64,000 nt of DNA from Cristatella mucedo (taxonomy: Eukaryota; Bryozoa; Phylactolaemata; Cristatellidae), in NCBI GenBank assembly GCA_009760855.2, contig WPIO01000298.1, positions 1-64,000 on the forward strand. Reading direction: 5' to 3'. Each line of letters starts with the position of its first letter. The stretch's first letter is position 1. The translations under genes were made by a program, and so were the position numbers. Under the pieces are notes generated by a model. It searched no databases, was not told the origin of the DNA, and saw only the letters and a list, made by a program, of their open reading frames with translations. This document shows, piece by piece, positions 34,941 through 47,725 of this stretch.

Positions 34941-36234
34941 AACTTAAGTAGGCTGGTTTTATCGTCATTCAAGCAGCAAACCATATTAGATGCAATGGTG
35001 ATATTCGCTCCAGATGTTTGCTATACTATTCAGCAATCTTTACAAGGTCAAAAACAAAGACGGCGGGGATTCCTGCTGGAGATAGAAACATGCCGCATTG
35101 CACCGACGAATTTTGATATGATTTTCTCCTAAACAGACTATGTCTTTTCAATTTATTGGGATACACAAACGACTATTGAACAGATAAGACATGTTGGCAA
35201 TTTCATAACAGCGGCTTTCTTAGCACCATAGATAGATGGACAGTAATCTGGCTGGCTACATCAATATCAAGTAATCAAGCTCAAGTACAGACAGTCAATT
35301 TTAGTGTTTACAGTACAGTGTGGTGTTGGAGACATTCAGATAGCTCTGAACTTATTTGGAAAGGCAGTCCCAGTCTGCAAGCTAAAATTAATCATGTACC
35401 CCATACAAAATGCATCTCGAATGGTGTAGCAGAAGAATCTCAGCAGCTGCCAGTGACTTACCAGACTCGAGCTTTTGGTGGTTAGGACTCAGATGAATAA
35501 TGTCGCTACGTGATCTGCGGACGTTTATTTTCTTTAAAAAAAGTTACTTAGTTGCACCACACAAAATTGCCATGGTACAGTAGCCAAACTCATGCTAAAT
35601 ATGGGTGCAAGCGTTCTCACGAACGAATGAATAGATTTTTAGGTATTTTGGGCAGGCAACGTTTGTGTCCAAGTGAGAATCCCTGAGCATACCTACTGGT
35701 AACTGCAAACGTAGGGAGGACAACATACTGCAAGGTTCATCGAGCAAATGGCAAACTATTATAAAACACTTTTCAACCAATTACGATTATAATTAATATA
35801 AGTCAGGCTAATTGTGTTGATTGGTAAAAAATCAGCTACCACAAGTAGCCTGCCTTGCATTTCAGAGGAACTCGGTCACTAGCTAAAGAAGCAGCCAGCT
35901 GTGTCGCTAGCTCTTACGGAAATTCTGGCCTGATCTGATAGTCAGCCAGGCTTTCCCTCGCGGCACCATAGTGACTCACGTCCATAAGGTGATTAAAGGC
36001 AGTAAGCAAAAGATATAACTGCAGTTAACGTTTCTCGATGCAAAGACGGGTGGCATAATTTTGTAACAACTCTGGTAGCAAAACTGTCGGTGTGTTGTTT
36101 ACGAATTTATCAAAATAAATTAGCGTTTGATAAGATTTATTTGCCACTCATTGTCTTAGTAATCTTTGTATCATACCGATTTACCCAGTTTTCTATTTTC
36201 AATTTGGCAGTGAGATTACCAATAATAATAACAT

Positions 36235-36365
36235 AATTCATATCTATATCGCCCCAAGAGAACTTAATCTCTATTCAGGCGCTTCATATATGCCTCGGGG
36301 CTCGAGCTCACGAGCTCAGTCAGACCTTGGTCTGGGCGAGCACATTAACCACTAGATCAAACCAT
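36235..36365 (-). mobile_element. tRNA-derived SINE (family 1)
   Basis: CGCCCCAAGAGAACTTAATC, TCAGGCGCTTCATATATGCC, CTCGGGGCTCGAGCTCACGA and ACCACTAGATCAAACCA are present in order (antisense). Confidence 0.9.
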
Positions 36366-37919
36366 CTCGGCAGAGTTGATCAGTGACAGCTGCTGCAGCA
36401 GCTATAGTACTGTGCAATATACTTTTATGATTCAGTAAGCAGTACATCATACGAGTCTATGAGGAGCATGCATTAGAGATGTGTCATGGTACGACCACTA
36501 AACATTCAGCCCTATAAAGTCGTACAATGTATGTAGACACGCAACTTCTGTGATCATGCTTGTATCCCAAATCAACTTTGCGGGCCTCTCTGAATTACTG
36601 ACTTACGTAAATATTGCAAAAAGTACGATTAAAGCAAGAAGAGACTGCTACGGATAGGCACTGCATCGTAAACATATTTAAAAGGGATATGATCACAACG
36701 AATCGGAGGTGCTTAGATAGGGGTAGCCAAACCAAGTTAATACACGTATCCCTGATATCTTAGCTAGACGTTTGCACCGTTCAAGGTTTTCCTGGGTGAC
36801 CATTATGGAGCTTTTAAATAGCATTGACCTCAACAGCTTGGCGTTGCTTTTACGAACTTCACGACTACCAATTTACATGGCTAATTTCAGACCTGCATTT
36901 GTAGCCCAACAAGCAGCATATCGACTTTAAGGTCGTAATGCTAAATTGCATGTCCTTTTATTCTTTTGCTCGGTTTAGCTTACCAAATACTCTGAGGCCA
37001 AACTTTACATTCCTATTCACTTTACACAGGCTCAACAATAAGCATCCATACGGCTAAGTGAATGCACAGTTCGCAATTCTAGTATGCGTAAGCAGGGTTA
37101 ACACCACCTACTTTCCCATGGCTTTTGGGCAGATTTCCTTCAGATTTGGGCTAATACATTATCTTACGTCACTACCTTATGAGGGAGGAGCCAGGTATGC
37201 AGACTCAACAGAAGGAGAATCGGTCTCAAGTTTTTATTTCCTTGTTGGTCCAGCAGACCAATCAAAGCTGGGGGAGGGGGCTCGGCACATACACCCAACT
37301 GCCAAAATTACAACGGCTAAAGTTCGTGGGCTCGAGTATATTGAGGCGTTCACAGCAAGTCCTTGAATATGGACCGCTTATTATGTGTGGTGATCAATTT
37401 TTCAGCCTCAATCTCCCAACAAACCCGTCACGGCTTGAGTTACTTAGAACTATACACCTCACCACCTTAACGGCACACTTAACTTGGTACTGCTCCCTTT
37501 CACATAAAAAATCTTGTTTCTAAATGCTTATCTCCTTTTTATTTATTCTTCTAATAGTACTCTACAATAATGTCTGCAGCAGCGAACTCATAATCTCTGC
37601 CGGTGTTGGCTCAGCTTCTTTCCATGGAAACCCTCTTTCATACTAGCCTCCGGGATTAGAGCATGAGCTGTGGACCAGAAAAAGTCGCCAGACAAATCTG
37701 TCGTGGGCTGGTCTAAATCCATCGAGTAGACATTCAGACTACAAGATAAGTCGGCGGCTGTCAAGAGGAAGGTCTGCCGTGTAAACTCAGCTTTAACGAC
37801 ATAAGTGCCGAAAGTCCGAAACTTGCTTGGGCTATGGTTTTATCTTTTAAGCCTCAGCTAAACAAATAGTCATCTGTTGCTATCTGCTTTTCCTTTGGCA
37901 CAGTAAACTAGCCAGTTTT

Positions 37920-38535
37920 TGTACCAGTGAGCTTTGCATGACTACAAGTGCCTCGCAGTTGCTACATCACACCACTTCTCGCCGACCTGCACTGACTACC
38001 ATTCAAGCAAAAGGATTGACTTCGAGGTTTTGTCGCTCACTTTTAGGTCACTTCATTCTTTGGCTCCAGCCTATCTCTTAGATATACTCCCCCCATCAGG
38101 CCAACCATCGTACAACCTGCTTTTCGGAATCCAACAGTCTACTAATACCTCGTACAAACCTCAAATCCTTTGGAGACCTAGCATTAGTTCGTATGCTCCC
38201 AAAGCCTGAAACTCCCTCTCGACCTGCATCAGAATGTCCCCTGACCTTACCACATCTAAAAAGAATTAAAAAAAACCAACTATTTAGGACAGCATTTAGT
38301 AGGTCCCTCTGATTTGTCCTTGATGTGCTTATGCATGCTGACACTGTGCATGCTGCCACTAACCACACTTGCATGCAGACTCTGTGCATGTTACCCCCTA
38401 ACTATTTTATTCAAGTTGTTTATCAAGCATGATACTACTCACCATTCAAGCGTGTTTCCATTTGCAGCAAATGTAAAACGCTTGGAAAGAGATTGAGTTA
38501 TCTGAGGGTGCTTTATAAAGTGTATCAGTATTACT
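37920..38535 (+). mobile_element. LINE family B copy, C-terminal block to tail
   Basis: It encodes ATSHHFSPTCTDYHS (frameshifted HITPLLADLH), SLHSLAPAYLLDILPP and the SYAPKA block. It then has a 3' UTR with two tandem units, the hairpin and a short AT-rich tail. Confidence 0.85.
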
Positions 38536-39299
38536 ATTATTCACTACAAATGACTAGCTAGAAAACTAACTAACGAGTGGCCATGCGTGTCTTTAGGTTC
38601 GCTTCAGAATGCTGGCCTAATAATGACACTTGTTTGCTTTCGCAAGGTAGATAGAGTGGGGATCCCTAGTCTTTGATTAATGAGTCTTTAGCAGTTAGTT
38701 ATTAAGCACCTGGATCAAGTTATAAATCAAGTTTTCTTAGATGCATGTTAGATGTTATAAATCAAGTTTTCTTAGCAGCTATACAGAAGAACTATCATAA
38801 ATCTAATTTATTATTTCTTGCTATAATTATTAAGAGAAGGGCTTGCTCGAGCCAAATAAGCCACACGGGTGGAGACTAGGTCATGTTGGAATAAAGAGAT
38901 ACCTCAGCTCTAATGCATCAACAGAGAGTCTCATAGTTTAACTTAAAAAGCTATTTTCCAGTGAAAAACGAAAGCACCTCAATTTTTCAAAATATACCTT
39001 TAAATGGAAAAATGCTTTATTGTTTGCATGCCGTAAGCTTGTTCCTTGGGTAGTGCACCACCTAAAATTCTGCAACTGTAAATTAAAACGTTGTTCCCCG
39101 TCCAGATGAGTGGAATTGACTAAGCCTCGTGGTAATCAGACTACAGCAAACAGAATTTTTATAATTGCTCACGAGTTTAAATTGCCCAGGAAAATACTGG
39201 AACACCTAGAACACCGATCTAAACAAACCCGTGAGTCCTAAACATGCATAAAGTAGTCACCACATGAGTCACGCTAAAATATAAAATAAGTTAAATGTA

Positions 39300-39425
39300 A
39301 TTAATTGCATAGCGCAGTAAGAGAACTTGATCTCTATTCGGCTGCTTCACATATGCCTCGGGACTCGAGTTCACGACCTCGACCAGATCCTTGTCGGGGC
39401 ATGCACCAAAACCACTGGGCCAAGG
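39300..39425 (-). mobile_element. tRNA-derived SINE (family 1)
   Basis: GCGCAGTAAGAGAACTTGAT, TTCACATATGCCTCGGGACT, ACGACCTCGACCAGATCCTT and ACCACTGGGCCAAGG in order (antisense). It is 140 bases from the transmembrane exon. Confidence 0.85.
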
Positions 39426-39566
39426 ATATTGATCTTTAGAATGAGACTAACTGCGAAATCAGTGAGCACACAAACGCACTGACTGCTGAGGTCTTGATCG
39501 GTGCTTGATTGCACGAACATAGTACAGTGAAAAACCTTTTAGGTGTTGCGCCTAAAGAAATCTCAC

Positions 39567-39672
39567 CTTCTATAGGAAACCACGACAGCAACCACAATGG
39601 CAATCACCACTAGGATGCCACCGACTGTTCCTCCAATGATAGCTGCGTTTGAGCCAGGGCTTGGAGATACTT
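39567..39672 (-). CDS. RPTP exon: transmembrane helix
   Basis: The exon encodes SPSPGSNAAIIGGTVGGI followed by LVVIAIVVAVVV and SYRR. That is about 22 hydrophobic residues with a Gly-rich start, ended by a tyrosine and two arginines, the usual stop-transfer pattern of a type I membrane receptor. Donor GTGAGA follows immediately (phase 2 out), and the acceptor AACGGAAG gives phase 1 in, matching the previous exon. The position between beta-domain exons and PTP exons confirms the orientation. Confidence 0.85.
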
Positions 39673-40595
39673 CTTCCGTTGAAAAACGAATGAAGCAAAG
39701 AAAAAGATTTTAATAAGAAGACACAACTGGATGCTCGTACATGCTGCTATGTATGGCATCGAAATCATAGACAAAACCATGTGATACAGGCATTAATAGG
39801 TTCAAAGCATTGAGCATTACTCAGACATTGCGTGGTTAAGCAACGGCCCAAGTATAGAGGAAAAAGTACACGACTTACACAAAAAATCAACTAGATAAAA
39901 ATTAGCTAGACTAGGTCACAGTCGAAGAGAAGATTTTCGAGTGATTCTGTAGGAAAAATGCAACATTTCAGCTGCTATCATCATTGCTACTTAACTTTAA
40001 CGGCTGCAAACAAGGGTTACACACAGTCGGTCTACTACGAAAGCAAGAGTCAACCAAGTGTATTAGCTTTGATCTCATTTCAAAACTCTAGCATTCAAGG
40101 TTGTATTTGATATCATTCATGAAATAAATCTCCCAAGAGGATTCCCAAGAAAATGAGTCTTGCTACTAGTTCAAGCCTACCCCTACCTTACGAAGTCGGG
40201 AATAATATCGCTAACTTGTCCAGCCATTTCTAGTTACAAGTAATCAAAGTCCAACCACAGCTAGCTGTTAGTCTTCTACAAATATTATCACATGTGTTTT
40301 TATCGTATACCTTCACGGAAGTAAACTAGTTGGGCTCTCCTGCTTGGTGCTTCAACTTTGGTTACTATCGACTGGTTCAGGCACATAAGCATATGTATTG
40401 GAAGCTTACAGAAGATCAGCACGTATGTAATTATGCAATCTAAGCACTGGCATATAGAAGATCTGCACATCTGTAATTAGACAAGCTAAATGCCGTTACG
40501 TGATTGCTTTCCATCAGCATTGGCTGTGCTGCCTATTAGTCGACTTGCATGGTCGGTTGCATGATAACTTATAAAGTCGCTTGAACCATAGATAA

Positions 40596-40770
<175 letters not shown>

Positions 40771-41084
40771 AGATAAAAAACACGCAGACATTACATTTCT
40801 CATCCGAACACCCTCACATAACATAGGCACAACCGTGCCAATTAAAACTTACCTAACCCGGAATTTCATTAAAGCTTGTGTGGAAGCACCCCAGTGTGAA
40901 TCACAAAGCCCACTCTCAAAGCTGAGGTTTAGCACAATCATTCCTCACTTGTTGCTAATTGCAAAACAGTGCTACGAGTAGACGAGCATTCGTGACCACA
41001 CAAGCTCGAAGCCGGTGGGATTGACCAGGCACTTCATACATGCCAGCCACAAGTGGTAACAAAACGCTTATAACACATGGTAGT

Positions 41085-41595
41085 TGGTCACTTCATTCTA
41101 TGGCTCCAGCTATCTGTCAGATATACTACCCCATCAGGCTAAGCATCGTACCACCCGCTTTTCGGAATCCAACAGTCTAGAAATACCTCATACAGACCTT
41201 AAATCCTTTGGAGACCATGCATTTAGTTCATATGCTCCCAAAGCCTGGAACTCTCTCCCGACCTGCGTCAGAACATCCCCTGACCTGACCACATTTAAAA
41301 GGAACCTAAAAACACACCTATTTAGGACAGCATTCAGTGGGTCCCTGTGATTCGTCCTTGATGTGCTTATGCGTGCTCACACTGTGCATGCTGCCACTAA
41401 CCACATTTGCATGCTGACCCTGTGCATGTCACCCCTAACCATATTATTCATTTCGTTTGTTTTTTCAAGCATGATTTTACTTACCTTTCAATTGCATTTC
41501 ACTTTACAGCAAATGTAAAGCGCCTAGAGAGAGATTAAGTTCTCTGAGGGCGCTTTATCAAGTGAATTATTATTATTATTATTATTATTATTAGT
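41085..41595 (+). mobile_element. LINE family B 3' end, young-looking
   Basis: An open frame (41084-41350) encodes YLSDILPHQAKHRTTRFSES, then FGDHAFSSYAPKAWNSLPTC, TSPDLTTFKRNLKTHLFRTA and a stop. It is followed by the full 3' UTR, a perfect terminal hairpin and (ATT)n. The uninterrupted C-terminus makes this the least decayed end in the window. Confidence 0.88.
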
Positions 41596-41639
41596 TGGCG
41601 TCACCTAAGCCTGCCAGTCTGGCATTTTTCAAGCTCGGT

Positions 41640-42180
41640 ACTTCACACAAGTGAAACGATGGCTAACTAAAGTCCCAGAAAAGGCTGCCAGTAGACTATC
41701 AGGGCAGGCAAGCCTGGAGGTTGCGAAAAAATGCCCTCGATTAAGAAAACTAGAGGCCGCCGAAGGGCAATCAGAAAGACGTCGAAGCGGCTGCAGAGAA
41801 GCTGCCACAGCATCTGGGAAATGCGTGCTCAGCCGAAGGCCTACTGCAAGAGCTGGTCTGTGGAATGACAGGGCGAACACGCCCCTCTTTCTGGCTGATG
41901 GGGCTGGCTTCTGTGCTCAGCCCACTGCTACGCCTCTCGAACATCCCAGCTCAGCTCGCGGCATGCTTGGTACGAGCCGGTCCAGCCAGACGGTACCAGG
42001 ATTTATTAATGCTGGTGGATGAAGTAAGACATTTAAGGAGGAGGTGGTTGAGGCATGGCAGCAGTGTCACTACAAACGGCTGGAGTGAGGGATTTGCTGC
42101 AAGTATTCGGTGCTGCTGCTGGGCTCTCTTCACCTGTCACCCATCAGCACTTGTCGAACGCTTAGAATTGATAAATAAAA
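41640..42180 (+). other. GC-rich segment with long open frames, origin unknown
   Basis: About 540 bases clearly richer in GC than the surroundings. Overlapping open frames (41651-42022 and 41865-42221) encode Arg/Ala-rich sequence such as RLRKLEAAEGQSERRRSG and RRPTARAGLWNDRANTP. I do not recognise the product. It could be the end of an unrecognised mobile element or a retrocopy. No splice link to the RPTP was seen. Confidence 0.4.
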
Positions 42181-42222
42181 AAGTTGAAATGTATTTCATG
42201 GAGTCAGAGGGACAGAAATAAA

Positions 42223-42355
42223 ATTAATTTGCAAAGCGACCTAAGAGAACCTAATCTATATTCAGCTGCTTCACGTATGCCAGGGGGCTCGAGCCAACGA
42301 CCTCGGCCAAGATCTTGGTCGGGCGAGCACCTTAACCACTGAGCCAAGCCAGCAC
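42223..42355 (-). mobile_element. tRNA-derived SINE (family 1)
   Basis: GCGACCTAAGAGAACCTAAT, GCTTCACGTATGCCAGGGGG, CTCGAGCCAACGACCTCGGC and CTTAACCACTGAGCCAAGCC, antisense. Confidence 0.85.
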
Positions 42356-42560
42356 GGCACTTATCTTTCTAAACACTGTACATTTGCTGCAAAGAAAGCG
42401 TGAACGAATGGCTAGTGGGAGCATGCTAAATGAAAACTAGCGTAACATGGTTAAAGGTAACATGTCCAGGATCAGAATGCAAATATGGTTATCGGCAACA
42501 TGCCCAGTGTCGGCACGTATAAGCACACACACGACGAATAACCTAGTACCACTAAATAAA
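42356..42560 (-). mobile_element. LINE family B 3' UTR fragment
   Basis: CTAAACACTGTACATTTGCT, then AGCATGCTAAATGA and GGTAACATGTCCAGGATCAG, antisense, with a second UTR unit following. Confidence 0.7.
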
Positions 42561-42599
42561 AAGACATTTAACTCTACTAGCTAATTTAATAACCCCTTT

Positions 42600-42765
42600 T
42601 TGAGCATTAGAGCCTTAAAGGGTATCACAGCTACTTGCAATTTAATTCAATGCAAGACAATGCAATTGCAACACAGTATCGCCCATTGCAGGATTAGAAC
42701 CAACGATCTTGCAACCGAGGTCGTGAATTATGGGGCATCCACACTACAGGATTCCACAAACGTCT
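42600..42765 (-). mobile_element. tRNA-related SINE (family 2)
   Basis: The minus strand has CACGACCTCGGTTGCAAGAT, GTTGGTTCTAATCC and CAATGGGCGATACTGTG, matching the copies at 20.9 and 32.1 kb. Confidence 0.5.
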
Positions 42766-44579
42766 CGAGAAAACATACAATTCACACACGGAAGACCCAC
42801 TAATCTGCCAGTTTTTGAAGCCGTTGCACAAAGTGTTCATTAATCCACGATCTATTTTAGAAAGCTAATCAAGAGATGCTCTAATTCGAGTAGGCAGCAA
42901 TTTTGTGAAGGGTTTAACATGGACCGATACATTATTAACAGATATGCTAAATGTAATTCCCTTTCAGTGCAGCACGGTGGAATCTCTTGCTTCGCTTCGT
43001 TACCATAGCATTTTGTGGTTGCTCACAATGGAAGCACGCTCGAATAAATAATGGCGCTCCATTGGCACGAGGCAACTTAGTCACGTTTATGATTAGCATG
43101 CCAAGATTAAGAGCAGAGGGATCTGAAGAGACCCTAGAGTAGGCCACTCAGTAGTCGGTCTTTCAACTTTAGACTGACTTGCCAACTGCTGCATTGGCGA
43201 TAATTATAACCCCAGCCTAAAAGCTATGGACAAGCCGAGTGTTATCCTTATGTTGTTATACTCAGATTCCAGATTTGTTCATCTAGCATCACTGTAAATA
43301 CGATTACCCATGATCTAGGCATGCTGCTCAAAAATGACCTGTTATAAGATAAGCACATTGATCAGGTGTCTAATCGGCTTGCCTTTAGCTGAGCAGCCAT
43401 TGCCAACTAAGGACCTGACTATACAAGGAAACGAAGGCTCAACACTTTCTCGAATGTGTGACATGGCTTCTTGAATACTGCTAGGCACTTAACTCAAGAC
43501 TGCCGACCTTTGCCCGCTATCGTCTGCGACAGTGCGCACAACGCAGCAGCTCCTCTGGTCACTCGTCAAACCCCATAGCTGCCGAAGACTTCCAATTCTT
43601 CCCGTGCCTAACTGTCGTCAAATGAATGATCGAACCGCCTTGCATAACGCAAGAAAATATCTGTGCTTAAATGTAATTCCAGGCATGTGCCGCTTCCAGC
43701 GAAAAAATAATTAACCGATATTGCTGAAGGTTCTTGCAAGTTTAGAGATATGCAGGGCCAGCCAGCACGTAACCCACCTCACCCTGGTAATAGATGCAAT
43801 CCACAAACAGTAGAATGTTTTTAATAGCAAGGGCGAAGCTCCACTCTTTGACTTCCAAATCACTTCACTTGCATGCATCAGCCTACCTACTGGCCACCCT
43901 CACTCTCCAGCCTGCTCTAGCAAAAATCCTTGACAACTTAGTCACCAAGCTTGTTTTGCACTAAAATGAAAAATGAGGTGACCGGGCCTTCCGTTCGTTT
44001 GAATAGATGGCCTATAGCACACTCACAGCTTCTGTCATGACCCATTCAGCCGGAGATGACGTTGCCTTATTTAAATCGCACATTGACATGCATCTGATCT
44101 GTTCAGCTAAGCTTTACACACGTCTTAGTAAACTTGCCCTCTTTGTTCCTGCATGCGTGGATAGCTAACTGATGCATTATTCAGTGCATGTTATTAGCCA
44201 GGGGTTCTACTAACCGATTTCCCCGAGTGTCGTCGTGCATGCTTTAGCATGCTGGTCTAAGCTCGATAATTGTGTCGTTTCGACTGCTTGTCCAACTACG
44301 AACCGCCATGAACCATCAGTTATTGCAGTTGCCAAGCACCAGGATATATATTCAACTCTTTTAGGGTGCTAAGCAAACGACCGAAGAGGATTATGATTAT
44401 TACGACTATTAGGATACAAGGCAATACGTATATACCAAGATACTAAGGCAACATCTTGGCTGGATCCAAGGTAACAGAAAACTCATCTAACCTGGAAATA
44501 TGAAGGAATGGTGCAAGAAAATATCTGGGCTTAAATGTATCCAAGGCACGTGCCACTTTTTAGCTAATCAATATATAAT

Positions 44580-45040
44580 AATAACAATAACAAAAATAAT
44601 ACATTTGAAATAGCACAATCAGAGAATCTTTCAAGACGCTGCATATCTGCTGCAAAGAAAGCGCGATCGAATGGTTAGTGATCGCATGCTCAATAAACAA
44701 CAAGAACAACACGATGTATAGGCAAACAGTTAGATTCCAAAAAGCTGGTGGAACTATGTTGATCTGGTGGGATAGTTGATCTGGTAGGTAGACTGGAGCC
44801 AAAGAATAAAGTGACCTACAAGTGAGTGACAAAACCTTGAAGTCGGTGCTGTGCTCGACTGAGAGCCAGTGCACGTCGGCGAGAAGTGGTGAAATGAGGC
44901 CACTGCCAAGCTCACGACAGACAAGCCTAGCTGCTGAGTTTTGCAGCAGCTGTGAGCACCTGATTGCACAGGCCAGTAGACCAGGCAGCAGTGAGTTACA
45001 GAAGTCGAGAGAGGGAGTCACAAATGCATGCAAATGCAAA
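44580..45040 (-). mobile_element. LINE family B copy, antisense
   Basis: The minus-strand frame 44560-45111 reads FVTPSLDFCNSLLPGLLACA, AARLVCRELGSGLISPLLAD and SLYSLAPVYLPDQLSHQ, then an internally deleted end with the 3' tail at about 44600-44700. Confidence 0.85.
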
Positions 45041-45144
45041 TAAACAAAAATGTTGCTGCAGCTTCTTGCAGGATTTGAGATATGCAGTGTCAGCGTTAAA
45101 ACCATGCTCACCCTGGTAACAGATGCTAATCTTAAACATTGGAA

Positions 45145-46170
45145 TGCTTATGCATTGATGACATCAGCACATGGATGGCAGGAAATTTTCTAAAGACTAA
45201 ACGATGATAACCCTAACATACTAGTTATGGGCAAACCCTGTGATTCAGAAATTGGAAAGGCTGCCGCTCAAAATTGGCTCTGTCAGTTTATCTTCTGTTG
45301 AATTAGCTGGAAATCTATATGTCACGTTCCAAAGTTACCTCTTGTTAGACGACCACATTAGCTCAACAGTGAAATCTGCCAACTTTCAGCTAAATAACAA
45401 TGCTGATATTCGGGCTTGTTTAGATAAGAAAACCACGTCCAAGTTGGTCCATACATTTGTGACGTCCCACCTTTACTTCTGTAACTCACTGCTTAATGGC
45501 CTACCGGCATGTGCGATCACGCGATTACAGCTGGTGAAAAACTCCGCAGCTAGGCTTGTCTGTCGTGACCGTTGCAGTTGCCACATCACACCACTTCTTG
45601 CCGACATGCACTGGCTACCAGTCAAGCAACGGATTGACTTCAAGGTTTCGTCGCTCACTTTTAGGTAACTTCATTCTTTGGCTCCAGCCTATCTCTCAGG
45701 TCTACTCCCCCACCAGGCCAAGCATCGTACCACCAACTTTTCGGAATCCATCAGTCTACCAATACCTTGTACGAACCTAAATGCCTATGGAGACCGTGCA
45801 TTTAGTTCGAATGTTCCCAAAACCTGGAACCCCCCCCCCCCGACTTGCGACACAATATCCCATGACTTGACCACATTTCAAAATAACTTAAGAACACATA
45901 TTTAGGACAGCATTGAGTGGGTCACTGTGATTTGTCCTTTATGTGCTTGTGAGTGCTGACACTGTGCATGCTGCCACTAACTACATTTGCAAGCTGACCC
46001 TGTGCATGTCACCCCTAACCATGTTATTGATGTTGTCTATTAAGCATGATATTACTCACGATTCAATTGCATTTCCCTTTGCAGCAAATGCAAAGCACCT
46101 AGAAAGAGATTGAGTTCTCTGAGGGGGCTTTATCAAGTGCGCTATTAACATTATTATTATTATTTATTCA
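45145..46170 (+). mobile_element. LINE family B copy, plus strand
   Basis: It reads SVELAGNLYVTFQSYLLLDD, LVHTFVTSHLYFCNSLLNGL and ITPLLADMHWLPVKQRIDFK, then APAYLSGLLPHQAKHRTT. It has a C9-10 run at about 45832, the 3' UTR, the hairpin and (ATT)n. With the copy at 44.6 kb it forms a head-to-head pair. Confidence 0.88.
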
Positions 46171-46439
46171 AACAGGATGATGAATACTACAAAAAATGTA
46201 TGCATAATCTAATGCAATGAGTGCTTACAATTGTGTTCTCTTGGTCTCAGTAAGACTACATGATGTAAAAAACATTCAAAACTTTTGGCACTTATTATTG
46301 CACAAAGAGACGTTGCCGAGGTTATCATTAGCATATGCAACGTCATAAGCTCCAATGGGGATTTATACAAAAACGGTACTTGTTCAAAAAAATCAGCTAG
46401 TCTCTCAACCTAAAAGTATGTAGTATATTAATATAAGTC

Positions 46440-46565
46440 ACTTATAGAGCTACTTACGAGAACTTCTCATGTGCTTTACATAGGCTATGGGTGTCGATTT
46501 TATGACGTCGGCCAGACCATGGTCGGTCGAGCACCTTAACCACTCAGCCGAAACAGCTCGGCATT
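46440..46565 (-). mobile_element. tRNA-derived SINE (family 1), diverged
   Basis: TATAGAGCTACTTACGAGAA and GACGTCGGCCAGACCATGGT, then GCACCTTAACCACTCAGCCG, antisense. Confidence 0.7.
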
Positions 46566-47320
46566 TAGCGATGCTATACGCTAAAATGGTCTCAATCATC
46601 GGTTCGCAGAAAGTGTGTAAGCAGAGAATCCATAAGGAATTGATGGCTAAGTAGGCACCTTCTCTTTGCCTGGAATTGTTCTCCCGAATCAATGTCCATG
46701 TTACATCGTGTAGCAAAACCTCTTTGGGGTTGGCTTGCTAATGAAATCAGAGAACGTCTACACTTTATGCAATACTTAGTCTTCTTGTGTACCTAAAGAT
46801 GAATGTAGGCTAGCTGAATAAAGGTAAGACTGAGATTGGCATCAGTTTTCAGCTCGATGAGACAATAATGTCAGCTTAATGCCACAACAGACTTTTTACT
46901 GCCACACCATCTAAACATGTTTACGAGCAATGCATAAATTATAGACCATTAATGCATTCTAGCATTTAATAATTAGCAACATAGCCGGCTTTGGTCTGGA
47001 AGTCTTACTGTTAAACCATTAGCATGGCCAATTGGTGAGTCCTCCTAATCAAAACCTACCAGCCCAACTGCAAGCTGGGAGTAATAAGTCGTACTGAAAC
47101 AAAGAAAGCATTGTATATCATCCCGGTGAGTGACTTTGTTACTTCTATTCAAGCCAATTTGCAGGAAAACTCTGGCCGAGCTACCTGGCAACCAGAACGA
47201 TCGGGTACAAATTGCTACGAAATAAAACCAATGAGGCACAAGTCGCATAAGAATCGAATGCACAACTCAGGTCACGATAGCGCTCAGCTGATTTCACTCA
47301 AGTTCGGAAAAAGTACTCAC

Positions 47321-47474
47321 TCATGTGAACTATTTCAGCATAAGAGTCTACAGAGCCGTCACTTATTGTTGCGTTGACAACACAGTAGTAACTGGCACCC
47401 TGCACCACACCACAAAGTCTGGTGCTAGAGCCGTTAGAGAAACTGCTCATCTGTGTGCCAAATTCACACTGCAG
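47321..47474 (-). CDS. RPTP exon: membrane-proximal FN3/Ig-like domain end
   Basis: Acceptor CTTTTGTAG, donor GTGAGT, 154 bp, phase 0 to 1. It encodes LQCEFGTQMSSFSNGSSTRL, then VVQGASYYCVVNA and SDGSVDSYAEIVHM. The G..Y...V.A...DG pattern is that of the last strands of an FN3 domain, with an extra cysteine pair. Phase 1 out joins directly to the transmembrane exon at 39567-39672. Confidence 0.7.
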
Positions 47475-47519
47475 CTACAAAAGATTGTAAAAAATTAGCT
47501 GAACACTTACATGCACTTT

Positions 47520-47725
47520 TCCTAAGAGCTTGTATGCATGCTGACCTTGTGCATGTCACCCCTAACCATGTTATTCATGCAGTTAATCAAGCATGATACC
47601 ACTCACCATTCGATCGTGTTTCCTTTGCAGCAAATGTAAAATGCCTATAAAAAATTAGGTTGTCTGAGAGTGCTGTGTCAAGTGTATTAATAATAATAAT
47701 ATTATTATTATTACTATAAGAGTTT
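47520..47725 (+). mobile_element. LINE family B 3' end
   Basis: It carries a single UTR unit (CATGCTGACCTTGTGCATGT), then TTTCCTTTGCAGCAAATG, a decayed hairpin and an (AAT/ATT)n tail. It begins about 45 bases from the exon at 47321-47474. Confidence 0.82.

Noticed and set aside
35693-35727. 35-bp possible juxtamembrane exon (phase 2 to 1)
   Set aside because: Splice sites are acceptable, but the peptide has no recognisable similarity and no following exon closes the phase to the D1 entry.
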